Shown: positions 45,997 to 55,503, counted from the stretch's first letter. The stretch is DNA of 64,000 nucleotides from Mucilaginibacter sp. cycad4 (GCF_034263275.1 NZ_CP139559.1:6510001-6574000); one strand, 5' to 3'. Notes: a model not told the origin generated them from the sequence alone. Translations and numbers: made by a program.

Positions 45997-47169
45997 ATGG
46001 TGAAAAATTATTTTTTAACGATCTGCCTGTGTGTTATTGTCACTTCGTTTGTTAATGCGCAGCAGAAATTTAATGGTCTTGATGTTGGGCTCGGTAACCT
46101 TTACCGTACCTCTGATGCTAAAACACGGTCTATTAGTCCTGAGAATTTTACTGGTGAGAAGGGTAAGGGAGGGATGGCCACAACCGGCACGGGTGCCAAC
46201 GCCTCGCGCGATCTGGGCCAGACCTGGAAAGTGAGCCCAAGCGTTGTCATCAAAAAGCATACAACTTTTACCGTTGCCGAAATTAATGGTTCGGGCGCTA
46301 TTCAGCATATCTGGATGACGCCGACCGGCAACTGGCGCTATTCTATCATCCGCTTTTATTGGGACGATGAAACTACACCATCAGTTGAGGTGCCCGTGGG
46401 TGATTTCTTTTGCATGGGCTGGGGTAAATATGCGCCCGTCACTTCACTGGCTGTGGCGGTAAACCCTGGCAGTGCATTTAATTGTTACTGGCCTATGCCC
46501 TTCCGAAAAAAATGCCGCATCACTATGGAAAATATCGACGATGCGGATATGGTGCTATATTACCAGGTTGATTATACCCTGACCGATGTACCTGAAGATG
46601 CCGGATATTTTCACGCGCAGTTTCGCAGGGTAAATCCGTTGCCTTATAAAAGGGATTTTGTTTTGGTGGATAGCATTAAAGGCAAAGGGCAATATGTTGG
46701 TACTTACATAGCTTATGGCTCCAACAAAAATGGCTGGTGGGGCGAAGGTGAGATCAAGTTTTTTATGGATGGTGACACCAAATTCCCTACAATAAACGGA
46801 ACCGGTACCGAGGATTATTTTTGCGGATCGTATGATTTTGATACCCATCATAAAGATACCGATGGAAAAGAGAAGCCCGGAACCGAATATACCGAATTTT
46901 GCAGCCCGTACAGCGGTTTGCCGCAGGTGATCCGCGGTGATGGGCATTATAACATTGCTCAACGCTTCGGCCTGTACCGTTGGCATATCGTTGATCCCAT
47001 CCGCTTTGAAAAAAGTCTGAAGGTTACCATACAAGCATTGGGCTGGCGACATGATGGCCGGTATATGCCCTTGCAGGATGATATCGCTTCAACCGTATTC
47101 TGGTACCAAACGGGCGAACACGGCCCTTTCCCTAAATTTCCCTCAAAAGACGAACTGGAAGTAAACTAA
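45997..47169 (+). CDS. GH172 (DUF2961) furanosidase-type glycosidase, exported
   Basis: 390 residues from ATG 45997 (signal peptide VKNYFLTICLCVIVTSFVNA); an upstream TTG is in frame. DUF2961 was reclassified as GH172, with alpha-D-fructofuranosidase/difructose anhydride synthase and D-arabinan-degrading members. Hallmarks: ISPENFTGEKGKGGMATTGT, IQHIWMT, the PVGDFFCMGWGKYAP loop, NGTGTEDYFCGSYDF (containing a conserved Glu) and the late GWRHDGRYMPLQDDI. It should be periplasmic or secreted. It overlaps the next gene by one base (TAATG), so translation is coupled. First gene of a five-gene sugar operon. Confidence 0.88.
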   Translation: MVKNYFLTICLCVIVTSFVNAQQKFNGLDVGLGNLYRTSDAKTRSISPENFTGEKGKGGMATTGTGANASRDLGQTWKVSPSVVIKKHTTFTVAEINGSGAIQHIWMTPTGNWRYSIIRFYWDDETTPSVEVPVGDFFCMGWGKYAPVTSLAVAVNPGSAFNCYWPMPFRKKCRITMENIDDADMVLYYQVDYTLTDVPEDAGYFHAQFRRVNPLPYKRDFVLVDSIKGKGQYVGTYIAYGSNKNGWWGEGEIKFFMDGDTKFPTINGTGTEDYFCGSYDFDTHHKDTDGKEKPGTEYTEFCSPYSGLPQVIRGDGHYNIAQRFGLYRWHIVDPIRFEKSLKVTIQALGWRHDGRYMPLQDDIASTVFWYQTGEHGPFPKFPSKDELEVN

Positions 47170-48020
47170 TGAAACTATATAAACTTGCCAAAGGCAGCCT
47201 ATTACAACATCGCGGTTCATCATATATTATTGATGATGACTGGGACAAACTGATTAACAGGGATGGTTTAGCCGCCTACCTTGAATCGATCACTGCCGAT
47301 ACCACGGCTTTAAGTGCCGAGGTAGAGAATGAATATCTAAACGGCAAGATATTACCGCCCGTAGGCAACCAGGAAGTATGGGCTGCCGGCGTAACTTATT
47401 TACGCAGCCGTGATGCCCGCATGGAAGAATCGGAAACAGGCGCGAGCCTGTATGATAAGGTTTATGACGCACCGCGCCCGGAGCTTTTTTTCAAAGCGCT
47501 TGCTCATCGGGTATCCGGGCATAACGGTGAGGTTTACATCCGTAAAGACTCGGAGTGGGACGTGCCAGAGCCTGAGCTTACGCTATTTGTGAATAGCGAT
47601 GGTAATATCCAGGGATATACCATTGGCAATGATATGAGCTCACGGAGTATCGAGGGCGAAAATGCACTTTATCTGCCGCAGGCCAAGGTGTATGAAAAAA
47701 GCGCAGCCCTTGGGCCTTGTCTTTACGTTACATCATCGCCCATCCCCGGCGAAACGGTGATTAGTATGAACATTAAACGCGATGGAGAGTTGGTTTTTGA
47801 AGACGAAACAACTGTATCGCGCATTAAACGATCCTTTGCCGAGCTCACCGGCTATTTATATAGTGAATGTGATTTCCCTAACGGATGCTTTTTAATGACG
47901 GGCACTTGCCTGGTACCGCCGCCAAGCTTTACTTTGCAAGCCAGTGATGTGGTGGAAATCAGCATAGATCATATTGGTACGATGGTGAATGTGATTGGTT
48001 TTAACCCTAAGCATAAATAA
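47169..48020 (+). CDS. Fumarylacetoacetate hydrolase-family enzyme (2-keto-3-deoxy sugar acid type)
   Basis: 283 residues. N-terminal small domain (1-80), then the FAH beta-roll: GVTYLRSRDARMEE, metal ligands in DVPEPELTLFVNSDG, IGNDMSSRSIEGENALYLPQ, KVYEKSAALGPCL and GTCLVPPPSFTLQASDVVEI. In this superfamily, members next to sugar dehydrogenases act on 2-keto-3-deoxy-fuconate or -arabinonate (hydrolysis to pyruvate plus lactate or glycolate) or dehydrate it. I infer a similar step in the pathway begun by the SDR at 50582. Metal: Mg or Mn, by family. Confidence 0.87.
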   Translation: MKLYKLAKGSLLQHRGSSYIIDDDWDKLINRDGLAAYLESITADTTALSAEVENEYLNGKILPPVGNQEVWAAGVTYLRSRDARMEESETGASLYDKVYDAPRPELFFKALAHRVSGHNGEVYIRKDSEWDVPEPELTLFVNSDGNIQGYTIGNDMSSRSIEGENALYLPQAKVYEKSAALGPCLYVTSSPIPGETVISMNIKRDGELVFEDETTVSRIKRSFAELTGYLYSECDFPNGCFLMTGTCLVPPPSFTLQASDVVEISIDHIGTMVNVIGFNPKHK

Positions 48021-48028
48021 CTGGCAAT

Positions 48029-49243
48029 ATGCAGCTTTTAAAAAAGTCATCATTAGTTTTGCTGCTTGCCGGTTTGGCGTCATGTACTATGCACAACCCT
48101 CAACTACCGATGAAAGGAACTTTTGGATCTGATCTTGATTTTTTAAAAGCAAAGGATAGCGTTATCGTTTTAAAAGATAACAGCGGTTTGGGGCAGGTCA
48201 TCGTCTCACCCAAATACCAGGCAAAAGTTTTTACCTCAACTGCCGACGGTTTAAATGGCAAAAGCTTTGGCTGGATCAAGTATGAAACATTCGACCAAAA
48301 GCAGCCCGACCCGCATATGAACGCTTTTGGAGGTGAAGACCGCCTGTGGCTTGGGCCGGAAGGCGGACAGTTTTCATTGTTTTTTAAGCCAGGCGCCAAA
48401 ATGGAGTTTGCCAACTGGCACACGCCTGCCGCTGTTGATAGCGAAAGCTGGGACCTTATTTCGTCGTCGGACAAAAAGGTATCCATGAGCAAAAGCACAC
48501 ATCTGCAAAATTATGCCGGCACTGAATTATCAATAAAGCTGGAGCGCGATGTGGAGATCATGGAGCCAAATGCTATACAACAGGTACTTGGTATTGATGC
48601 CGACACATCTGTAAAGGCAGTAGGCTTTAGTACAGTAAATTCTATCATTAATGCAGGTGATAAGGTTTGGGATAAAACAACCGGTGCACCATGCCTTTGG
48701 AATTTAGATATGTTTACCCCTTCGCCAAAAGTGGTGATCGTAGTACCATACAATGAAAAAACTACCGGTAAAGTAGCTACAACCAATTATTTTGGCGAGA
48801 TCCCGAAAGATAGGATCACTTATAATAACGGGATACTGCTATTCAAAGCTGATGGTAAAAGTCGTGGTAAACTGGGCATCCCGCCAAACCGGGCAAAAAA
48901 TATGGCCGGTAGCTACGATGCCGAGAACGATGTATTGACGGTAACCATGTTCGACGTAGATAGCGCAGCCTCCTACTTAAACCAGGAATGGAAAACGGAT
49001 ACAGCACCTTACAGCGGCGATGCAGTAAATGCTTATAATGATGGACCGCTGGCCGATGGTAAGCAAATGGGGCCTTTTTATGAGATAGAAAGCGTATCGC
49101 CGGCCGCATTCCTGAAACCGGGCGAAAAACTTACGCATAAACACAGTGTATTCCATTTTACAGGCAACAAAGCCGCATTAAATAAAATAGCATTAAAAAC
49201 GCTGGGGATTTCGTTAGATGAGATCGCGGCAACATTTAAATAA
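48029..49243 (+). CDS. DUF6786 lipoprotein
   Basis: 404 residues with lipobox LAGLASC (Cys19 or so). The mature part has DSVIVLKDNSGLGQVIVSPK, HMNAFGGEDRLWLGPEGGQFS and FFKPGAKMEFANWHTPAAVD, the blocks of the DUF6786 family, which appears as a single-domain beta-sandwich related to aldose epimerase-like and galactose-mutarotase folds (fold inference). It should be anchored in the envelope. Within the sugar operon it could handle anomers of the released sugar. It starts 8 bases after the FAH gene. Confidence 0.75.
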   Translation: MQLLKKSSLVLLLAGLASCTMHNPQLPMKGTFGSDLDFLKAKDSVIVLKDNSGLGQVIVSPKYQAKVFTSTADGLNGKSFGWIKYETFDQKQPDPHMNAFGGEDRLWLGPEGGQFSLFFKPGAKMEFANWHTPAAVDSESWDLISSSDKKVSMSKSTHLQNYAGTELSIKLERDVEIMEPNAIQQVLGIDADTSVKAVGFSTVNSIINAGDKVWDKTTGAPCLWNLDMFTPSPKVVIVVPYNEKTTGKVATTNYFGEIPKDRITYNNGILLFKADGKSRGKLGIPPNRAKNMAGSYDAENDVLTVTMFDVDSAASYLNQEWKTDTAPYSGDAVNAYNDGPLADGKQMGPFYEIESVSPAAFLKPGEKLTHKHSVFHFTGNKAALNKIALKTLGISLDEIAATFK

Positions 49244-49278
49244 CAAAGTAATTATATACAACCAATCGATAAACACTA

Positions 49279-50562
49279 ATGTCAAAAAAAAATAATACCC
49301 TGTTCGCCGTAATACTTGTTACCTGTTTGTTTTTTATATGGGGATTCGCATTAAATCTTAATTCTATTCTTATACCACACCTAAAAAAGGCTTGTCAGCT
49401 TAGTGACCTTCAGTCATCATTTGTTGATTTGGCATCCTATATAGCTTACTTTGTGCTGCCTATTCCGGCCGCGCTTGTTATGAAAAAGTACGGTTATAAA
49501 GGCGGTATATTATTGGGGCTTATGCTTTTCGCTACAGGGGCCTTCCTTATTTATCCTGCATCGGCTGTACGGAGCTATCCTTTCTTTCTCGTGGCATGGT
49601 TTATCGTATTTTCGGGCGCAGCTTTCTTGGAAACAGCTGCCAACCCTTATATCACCGTTTTAGGTGATCCGGAGGGAGCTGATCGCCGTATCAATTTCTC
49701 TCAATCGTTTAATGGCCTCGCTGCTACACTCGCGCCGTTAATTGGTGGAAAATATATCCTCTCCGGAAAAGTGTTAACAGATGCGGAATCAAGCAAAATG
49801 TCGCCCGAGCAGCTGAATGAATATCTTAATCATGAAGCATCATCTGTACAAATTCCTTTTGTGGTAATTGGCGCAGTGGTGCTTGTAGTTGCATTCTTAA
49901 TTTATCGCACGCACTTCCCGCCAATTGTTGAAGAAACCAGTGAGGAGGCAGTTAACGACAACCGTTCGCTTGGTGTAAGGATAAGCGAGCTGTTGCACGT
50001 GAAAAGTTTAAGGGCCGGTATCTTTGCTGAGTTTTTATATGTAGGGGCACAGGCTGGCATAAGCAGTTTCTTTATCCGCTATTCAGAAAAAGTAGCCGGA
50101 TTTGCTGAAAAACCAGCTTCTTTTTATCTCACTATCGCTTCTGCGGGTTTCATGGCAGGCAGGTTTATTGGTACATTGCTCATGCGTTATTTCAACCCGG
50201 TTAAACTGCTTATTACTTATGCAATTATCAATATTTTCCTGATCGGTATGGCCGTAACGCTAAAAGGCGAAGTAGCTGTTTACGCGTTAATGTGTACCTG
50301 GTTCTTTATGTCGATCATGTTCCCAACTATTTTCTCGTTAAGTATCCGTGGCCTGGGCGCTAAAACCAAACTTGGTTCATCACTGGTGATCATGGGTATT
50401 GTGGGTGGTGCTATATTCCCGGTGATCATGGGCAGGGTATCTGATGCTACACATAACATCCAGATGGCTTATATAGTGCCGGGCTTTTGTTTCCTGGGCA
50501 TTTTAATATTCGCTATCAATAATCACAAAGTTAAGAAGCTGGTAATGGCCGGCAGTCATTAA
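49279..50562 (+). CDS. FucP-type sugar:H+ symporter (MFS)
   Basis: 427 residues, 12 membrane helices. Sequence features of FucP: FFIWGFALNLNSILIPHLKK at helix 1 (FFxWG, then N), AYFVLPIPAALVMKKYGYK, FLETAANPYITVLGDPEGAD and INFSQSFNGLAATLAPLIGG. L-fucose permease also carries D-arabinose, which has the same ring stereochemistry except for the missing C6 methyl. Located between the DUF6786 and SDR genes, it should bring the sugar across the inner membrane. Confidence 0.92.
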   Translation: MSKKNNTLFAVILVTCLFFIWGFALNLNSILIPHLKKACQLSDLQSSFVDLASYIAYFVLPIPAALVMKKYGYKGGILLGLMLFATGAFLIYPASAVRSYPFFLVAWFIVFSGAAFLETAANPYITVLGDPEGADRRINFSQSFNGLAATLAPLIGGKYILSGKVLTDAESSKMSPEQLNEYLNHEASSVQIPFVVIGAVVLVVAFLIYRTHFPPIVEETSEEAVNDNRSLGVRISELLHVKSLRAGIFAEFLYVGAQAGISSFFIRYSEKVAGFAEKPASFYLTIASAGFMAGRFIGTLLMRYFNPVKLLITYAIINIFLIGMAVTLKGEVAVYALMCTWFFMSIMFPTIFSLSIRGLGAKTKLGSSLVIMGIVGGAIFPVIMGRVSDATHNIQMAYIVPGFCFLGILIFAINNHKVKKLVMAGSH

Positions 50563-50581
50563 TATATCTATAATAAATAAA

Positions 50582-51370
50582 ATGAATTTACAACTTACAG
50601 ATAAGGTAATTATTGTTACCGGAGGGGCCAAGGGCATAGGCGAAGGCATAGTGAAAGTGTTAGCTGCCGAAGGTGCGATTCCGGTTATTATAGGCAGGGG
50701 TGAAGCAGATAATATGAAAGCGGTTCAGGCTGTTGAAGCAGCAGGCCATAAGGCGTACCAGGTAGTGGCCGAACTTACCGATCCTAAAGCAAGCGAAAAC
50801 GCGGTTAACGAAGTAGTAGCCAAATTTGGCCGTATTGACGGGTTGGTGAACAACGCCGGTGTAAACGATGGCGTTGGCCTGGAAAGCGGTGATTACGAAG
50901 GGTTCATGGCCTCTTTGCATAAAAATGTGGTGCATTACTACCTGATGGCACACCATGCCCTGCCCGAACTTAAAAAATCAAAAGGCGCTATCCTTAACAT
51001 TACTTCAAAAACTGCCGATACAGGCCAGGGAAATACTTCGGGCTATGCAGCATCAAACGGTGGCCGTAACGCACTTACCCGCGAGTGGGCTGTTGAGCTT
51101 TTGAAATATGGCATCCGTGTAAACGCGCTGGTTGTGGCCGAGTGCTGGACACCGCTTTACGCCAACTGGATCAAAACCCTGCCCGATCCGGAAGCCAAGC
51201 TGAAAGAGATCGAAGCGAAAATTCCGCTGGGTAACAGGATGACCACATCCGAAGAGATTGCCAATACCGTAGTGTTTTTATTGTCGCCGGTATCAAGCCA
51301 TACCACCGGTCAGTTAATTTATGTTGATGGCGGCTATGTGCATTTGGACAGGGCGCTGGCTAATGCGTAA
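50582..51370 (+). CDS. SDR-family dehydrogenase (L-fucose/D-arabinose dehydrogenase-like) with Asn for the catalytic Lys
   Basis: 262 residues. NAD(P)-binding TGGAKGIG (13-20), NNAGVN, and active-site Ser142 (NITSKTADTG) and Tyr155. The usual YxxxK Lys is Asn159: GYAASNGGRNALTREW, codon AAC. C-terminal GQLIYVDGGYVHLDRAL is intact. Members next to FucP oxidise L-fucose at C1 to the lactone; D-arabinose is an alternative substrate. The Lys to Asn change may lower or alter activity, or another Lys may substitute. Lactonase and sugar-acid dehydratase genes are not in the window. Confidence 0.85.
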   Translation: MNLQLTDKVIIVTGGAKGIGEGIVKVLAAEGAIPVIIGRGEADNMKAVQAVEAAGHKAYQVVAELTDPKASENAVNEVVAKFGRIDGLVNNAGVNDGVGLESGDYEGFMASLHKNVVHYYLMAHHALPELKKSKGAILNITSKTADTGQGNTSGYAASNGGRNALTREWAVELLKYGIRVNALVVAECWTPLYANWIKTLPDPEAKLKEIEAKIPLGNRMTTSEEIANTVVFLLSPVSSHTTGQLIYVDGGYVHLDRALANA

Positions 51371-51478
51371 AGGAATACCAAGCGAGTTACTTCCTCCATT
51401 GAAGTGTCCTCTCGGTCAAATTATATAAAAAAGCGCCCGTGGGGACACGGACGCTGGGTATGGACTTACTTTTATCAA

Positions 51479-51541
51479 ACTTACGAAGTTTCAAAACCTT
51501 CGTAAGTCTTAAGTACACAGGTCGTATAAATCTGTGTACTT
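51479..51541. terminator. Two hairpins between convergent genes
   Basis: Stem 1: 51479-51488 with 51498-51507 (10 bases, ACTTACGAAG). Stem 2: 51511-51520 with 51532-51541 (AAGTACACAG). They separate the SDR gene (ends 51370, +) from the GLPGLI gene (ends 51544, -). No long T-tract, so they may work as a pair or with Rho. Confidence 0.55.
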
Positions 51542-51543
51542 AT

Positions 51544-52320
51544 CTACAACGAAAATCCCTTCAAATATTCTTTTCCCTCCGTACCCCAATCTTTCATGGC
51601 ATTTTGCAATACGGTCATGAAGCTTTTGTTCGTGGCTGCTTTGCCTTTTTTAGGTGCTGTTAATGATTTTTCGTCGATCGGCTGTTCGGTAACTTTAGTG
51701 GCAAACCAGGTTACGTTTTCGTGTGGCAGGGCTACGCCTAATATCATACCCGGCAAGCCATTAAATGATTCGGGACCGCCCGAAACAGGGATTTCTTCAG
51801 TATAAAATGCTACTACATAAATCGAATCAAGAATCAGGCCGTTTGCCCGGCGACATGGATAGCCGGCAATTTCGCGGGTTTCGCCGGTAAGTTTCCATTT
51901 GATATGACGGGTGGTGTCTTTCACTAAAAAGGTTTCTTCAAATACACTTTTTTGGCTGGTACTCATTCCTGTATTAAAGTCAGAAAATACAGTGCTGTTT
52001 TGAGCTGTCATCATTGGCTCACTCCAGTAACCGGCTGCTGGTGTTTCCGGTTCAACAGGTGTAAACAGCGTTTGGTTATTGCCAAACTTCAGGGTGCTTT
52101 TTAACACCTTAAACTGGGGTTTGGTTTTCTTATATTGTTCATACCTGGGCTGGTACCACATTTCGTTATCTTTATTAATGGCTTTTTGCAACATGGCCCA
52201 TACATTTGATGTTTTGTTATACTCAATGGTACCGTTAAATGCAAAGTGTTTGTTGCCCTGCGCTAATAAAAGGTTTGCGCTGAATAGCAGTATGGTTGTT
52301 ATGCTTAAAATCTTTTTCAT
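51544..52320 (-). CDS. GLPGLI-family secreted protein
   Basis: 258 residues with a signal peptide (ITTILLFSANLLLAQG). The name motif appears as FNGLPGMILGV around residue 195; upstream are KWKLTGETREIAGYPCRRAN and ILDSIYVVAFYTEEIPVSGG. GLPGLI proteins of Bacteroidota are nearly always next to TonB-dependent receptors and are suspected substrate-handling or export partners; function unknown. The receptor gene ends 6 bases before this gene's start, so they are one operon with the receptor first. Confidence 0.9.
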   Translation of the reverse strand: MKKILSITTILLFSANLLLAQGNKHFAFNGTIEYNKTSNVWAMLQKAINKDNEMWYQPRYEQYKKTKPQFKVLKSTLKFGNNQTLFTPVEPETPAAGYWSEPMMTAQNSTVFSDFNTGMSTSQKSVFEETFLVKDTTRHIKWKLTGETREIAGYPCRRANGLILDSIYVVAFYTEEIPVSGGPESFNGLPGMILGVALPHENVTWFATKVTEQPIDEKSLTAPKKGKAATNKSFMTVLQNAMKDWGTEGKEYLKGFSL

Positions 52321-52326
52321 GATAGG

Positions 52327-55125
52327 TTATTTTTTAGGTGCACCACCTCCAACTTTGTTAAAATCCCAGGTAAGGGAGAACATAAAATATCTCCTGATGG
52401 TGGTATAACGCTCCTGGGTAAGCACATTGGCCGATCCTGTCCGGTTATAGCCAGTATTTTGATTTAGCAGGTCATTGCCTGATACAGTAGCTTTCAAGGC
52501 GTCTTTCATGAATGTTCTTGATATGCTGGCATTCAGCAGGAACCTTCTGAAATCCTGCGGGAATGATTTTGTCGGGGCGTTATAGGTATAGTTACCATCC
52601 GAGCCGATCTGGAATTTGCCGGGGAGGTAAATATTGAACCCTCCGTTAGCATTAAACCCACGACCGTTATTGTTCAGCACAGTATTAAGTGATGAAGAGT
52701 TAATGGTATAAGTAGGCCCCGCCGAAACCCAGGCATCATATTTCTTCTCTTTATATTTAGATAACCTGATGTTGCCCGAGTAGCTGTATGATTTAGTTTC
52801 GTTAAGTACGTTATTTGACAGGTTATAGTATGTATTGCCATTGCCATTAAATCCAAGCCCTGCGTTAATATCCAGGCCGGGGATCTTTCTATCAAAATAA
52901 CCATTAATCCAGAAATTGCTGGTTGATTTGTTTTTAAGGTTTGACGATTGATAAGTACTGATACCCGTAGTAGTATCGCGCATTACGTTACTCACGATAG
53001 GGTTACTGGTAGTTGAGTATGATCCGCTGATCCAGATATACTGGTTGCTGATCACCTTGTATGAGTTATAGCTGATATTATACCTGTTGGTAAACGATGG
53101 TTTAAGCGCTGCGTTACCTACCTGTATATTCAGTGGGTCGGTATTTACATGTACCGGCTGGATCTGATCGATATTGGGCTGTGTGGTATTCCCGTTGTAG
53201 CTCAATCTTAAGCTTGATTGTTTGGTGAATTTGTACTGGAAGGATGCTTGCGGATACCAATTGGTAAAATTACGTACCAGATCGGCAATCTGCCCAAATT
53301 CATCAACCTGCTTAAACCTTACGCCGGCTACCTTGGTGCCAAAATTGAATGAATATTTTTGTTTTTGTACATTAAATACCATACCTCCCTGGTTTGACAA
53401 CTGGTTTAGCTTATAATCGCTGCTGTAAACGCTATCGAGCATGGTATAAGGTCCTCTGCCTGCATCTTTGTTGAACGTGCGCCTGTCGGTAGTAGCGTTG
53501 TTTACCGATAAGGCATAGCTAATGGCAAGGGTAAAATCCTTAGCCAATGGCTCGGTATAAGTTATGTTGGTATTGATATTAGTGCTTTTGGTTTTATTTA
53601 TCTTGTACTGATCGATAGTGTCTTTGCTTACATAGGTACCAACCGAATCGTAGAACCGTGTATTAGATTTTAAGAAACCTTTGGAGTCGCTTTCGTTATA
53701 TGCAGTTTTGAAGTTTATCGAAAGTGTACGGCTTTTTTTCTTGAATTTTTTGGTGTAAAATGCATTGGCGTTAAATACCTTGCCATCAACATCGGCAGTG
53801 TTTTCACGATCATTACTGTTGATGAGGCTTCCATCAAGGCGGCGGGTTTGAGTAGCGAAATTATTCCTGGTATTGCTGTTTTTTAAAGTTCCGTCGGCAG
53901 TGATCTTCAGGTTTTGCATCGAGTCGAGCTTCACCTGATAGTTTACATCCAGCTTTTGGCGGAACATATAATTATGGTTACGCTGATCGCTGTTGCTGTT
54001 TGATATATTACCCGGAAAGTTATTTTGCTGCTGGGTATTGCTCGTACCATCAACAGTTAGCGAACCTATTTTATAATTAGTGTTTAACGATTCCTTATCG
54101 CTGTTCCATTTGGTATCATAATGCGCGCCGCCGGTACGCGCTACGGGTTTCCCTTTTCCGTTGTACCTGCCGTCAAAACTATCCAAATCGTCACCGCCCC
54201 CGAAAATATAAATGCCACCGTCGTCGCCAAACTCCATATTGCCGCCGCCGCCGTACTTGTTATTATCCTCCCAGCCTAAACCTGTTTTGCCGGTGTTGCC
54301 GAGGGTGCCGTAAAGTGAAAATTTCTGTTTGCCTTTAAAGCGGTTAAACAAGGCCTGGCCCTGGTAATAGCCATCGGTACCTATACCGCCGTCAAGTTTT
54401 CCAAAGTAGCCGTTCTTTTTATCTTCCTTAAGTTTAATGTTGATGGTTTTGTCTTTTACGCCATCATCAATGCCAGTAAAGGCTGCCTGATCGCTCTTTT
54501 TGTCGTAAAGCTGTACTTTATCCACCATATCGGCGCGCAGGTTTTTGGTAACCAGCGTAGGGTCATCGCCAAAAAACTCTTCACCGTCAACCAGTACTTT
54601 CTTTACTGTTTGGCCTTGTGCGGTGATCTTGCCGTCTTTATCTACCTCAATACCGGGCAATTGTTTCAGCAAGTCTTCAACTTTTGAGTTGGGCTGGATA
54701 TTATATGCTGCCGGGTTAAATTCGGTAGTGTCCCCTTTAATTTTGATGGCAGCTGCTTTACCCTTTACAATAACTTCCTGTAAAAGCCGCTCCTTGAGTA
54801 ACATGCTGATCCGTCCAAAATTATGCGTAGTGTGGGCCGAATCTAAAGTAAAGCGCTCTACAAAATCGGCATAACCGGGGTAGGTGGCCAGTACAATAAA
54901 CTTACCCTTGCTTAAATTGTTAATGGTGAAGGTGCCATCATCCTTAACACGGGTGAATTTTTGCAGGATGGAATCTTTAGCGCTAATAACGCTGATGCTG
55001 GCGTTAGCTAATTTTGAATTGGCAACGGTATCGGCTAACGTTCCTTTAATGCTGTAATTGGTTTGGGCTGATAAGTTTGCTGCACCCACGAAAAATAGCA
55101 GTAGTCCAATAATTGTGATTTTCAT
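52327..55125 (-). CDS. TonB-dependent outer membrane receptor (carboxypeptidase-regulatory-like plug type)
   Basis: 932 residues from ATG 55125 (MKITIIGLLLFF, signal peptide ending LSAQ); an in-frame ATG at 55146 adds 7 residues. Order: a CarboxypepD_reg-like domain (about 25-105); the plug with LLKQLPGIEVDKDGKITAQG and VLVDGEEFFGDDPTLVTKN (about 130-215); then a 22-strand-type barrel with Gly/Asn/Tyr-rich strands, ending in FMFSLTWDFNKVGGGAPKK. It should take up a peptide, siderophore or sugar using TonB energy. It is coupled to the GLPGLI gene. No FecR or sigma factor gene is adjacent. Confidence 0.92.
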   Translation of the reverse strand: MKITIIGLLLFFVGAANLSAQTNYSIKGTLADTVANSKLANASISVISAKDSILQKFTRVKDDGTFTINNLSKGKFIVLATYPGYADFVERFTLDSAHTTHNFGRISMLLKERLLQEVIVKGKAAAIKIKGDTTEFNPAAYNIQPNSKVEDLLKQLPGIEVDKDGKITAQGQTVKKVLVDGEEFFGDDPTLVTKNLRADMVDKVQLYDKKSDQAAFTGIDDGVKDKTINIKLKEDKKNGYFGKLDGGIGTDGYYQGQALFNRFKGKQKFSLYGTLGNTGKTGLGWEDNNKYGGGGNMEFGDDGGIYIFGGGDDLDSFDGRYNGKGKPVARTGGAHYDTKWNSDKESLNTNYKIGSLTVDGTSNTQQQNNFPGNISNSNSDQRNHNYMFRQKLDVNYQVKLDSMQNLKITADGTLKNSNTRNNFATQTRRLDGSLINSNDRENTADVDGKVFNANAFYTKKFKKKSRTLSINFKTAYNESDSKGFLKSNTRFYDSVGTYVSKDTIDQYKINKTKSTNINTNITYTEPLAKDFTLAISYALSVNNATTDRRTFNKDAGRGPYTMLDSVYSSDYKLNQLSNQGGMVFNVQKQKYSFNFGTKVAGVRFKQVDEFGQIADLVRNFTNWYPQASFQYKFTKQSSLRLSYNGNTTQPNIDQIQPVHVNTDPLNIQVGNAALKPSFTNRYNISYNSYKVISNQYIWISGSYSTTSNPIVSNVMRDTTTGISTYQSSNLKNKSTSNFWINGYFDRKIPGLDINAGLGFNGNGNTYYNLSNNVLNETKSYSYSGNIRLSKYKEKKYDAWVSAGPTYTINSSSLNTVLNNNGRGFNANGGFNIYLPGKFQIGSDGNYTYNAPTKSFPQDFRRFLLNASISRTFMKDALKATVSGNDLLNQNTGYNRTGSANVLTQERYTTIRRYFMFSLTWDFNKVGGGAPKK

Positions 55126-55277
55126 AAGGTCGATTATGAAAGCCAAAATATAACTAAATAGTTAGTTGTGCAAGAGATTTAACATTTTATACTGTAGATT
55201 TAACATTTCATCGCCAAAATTTAACATTTGGTCGTGGTTGGATATGTTAAAATACGGTGATGATAGCATGGTGCAGA

Positions 55278-55503
55278 CCGGCCAGAGGCCGGGGTATAGT
55301 TGCCACTCGCCAAAGGCGAGCGGCGGCGGGCATCAAATTGTCATGCTAACTTGTTTCAGCACCTCACGGGACAGGTTGACGATTTGCTTAGCATGTTCGC
55401 TTAGCGAGTGGGGTGTTGAAACAGGTTCAACATGACCTTTATTATTGTTTTTGCGCCGCCGCCCGGCTTCAACCGGGTGGAACATCTCACGGCCTCTGGC
55501 CGG
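55278..55503. repeat. Composite inverted repeat enclosing a GTCATG element
   Basis: Outer arms CCGGCCAGAGGCCG (55278-55291) and its exact complement (55490-55503). Inside are small GC-rich hairpins (CTCGCCAAAGGCGAG near 55306; GCCCGGCTTCAACCGGGTGG near 55460) and the repeat copy at 55340-55436. It looks like a mobile or REP-type composite. Confidence 0.6.
55340..55436. repeat. Palindromic dispersed repeat, family GTCATG, copy 3
   Basis: 97 bases, from GTCATGCTAACTTGTTTCAG to GAAACAGGTTCAACATGAC. The inner part (ACGATTTGCTTAGCATG) differs from the other copies but shares the ends and the CACCTCACGGGACAGG block. Confidence 0.7.
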
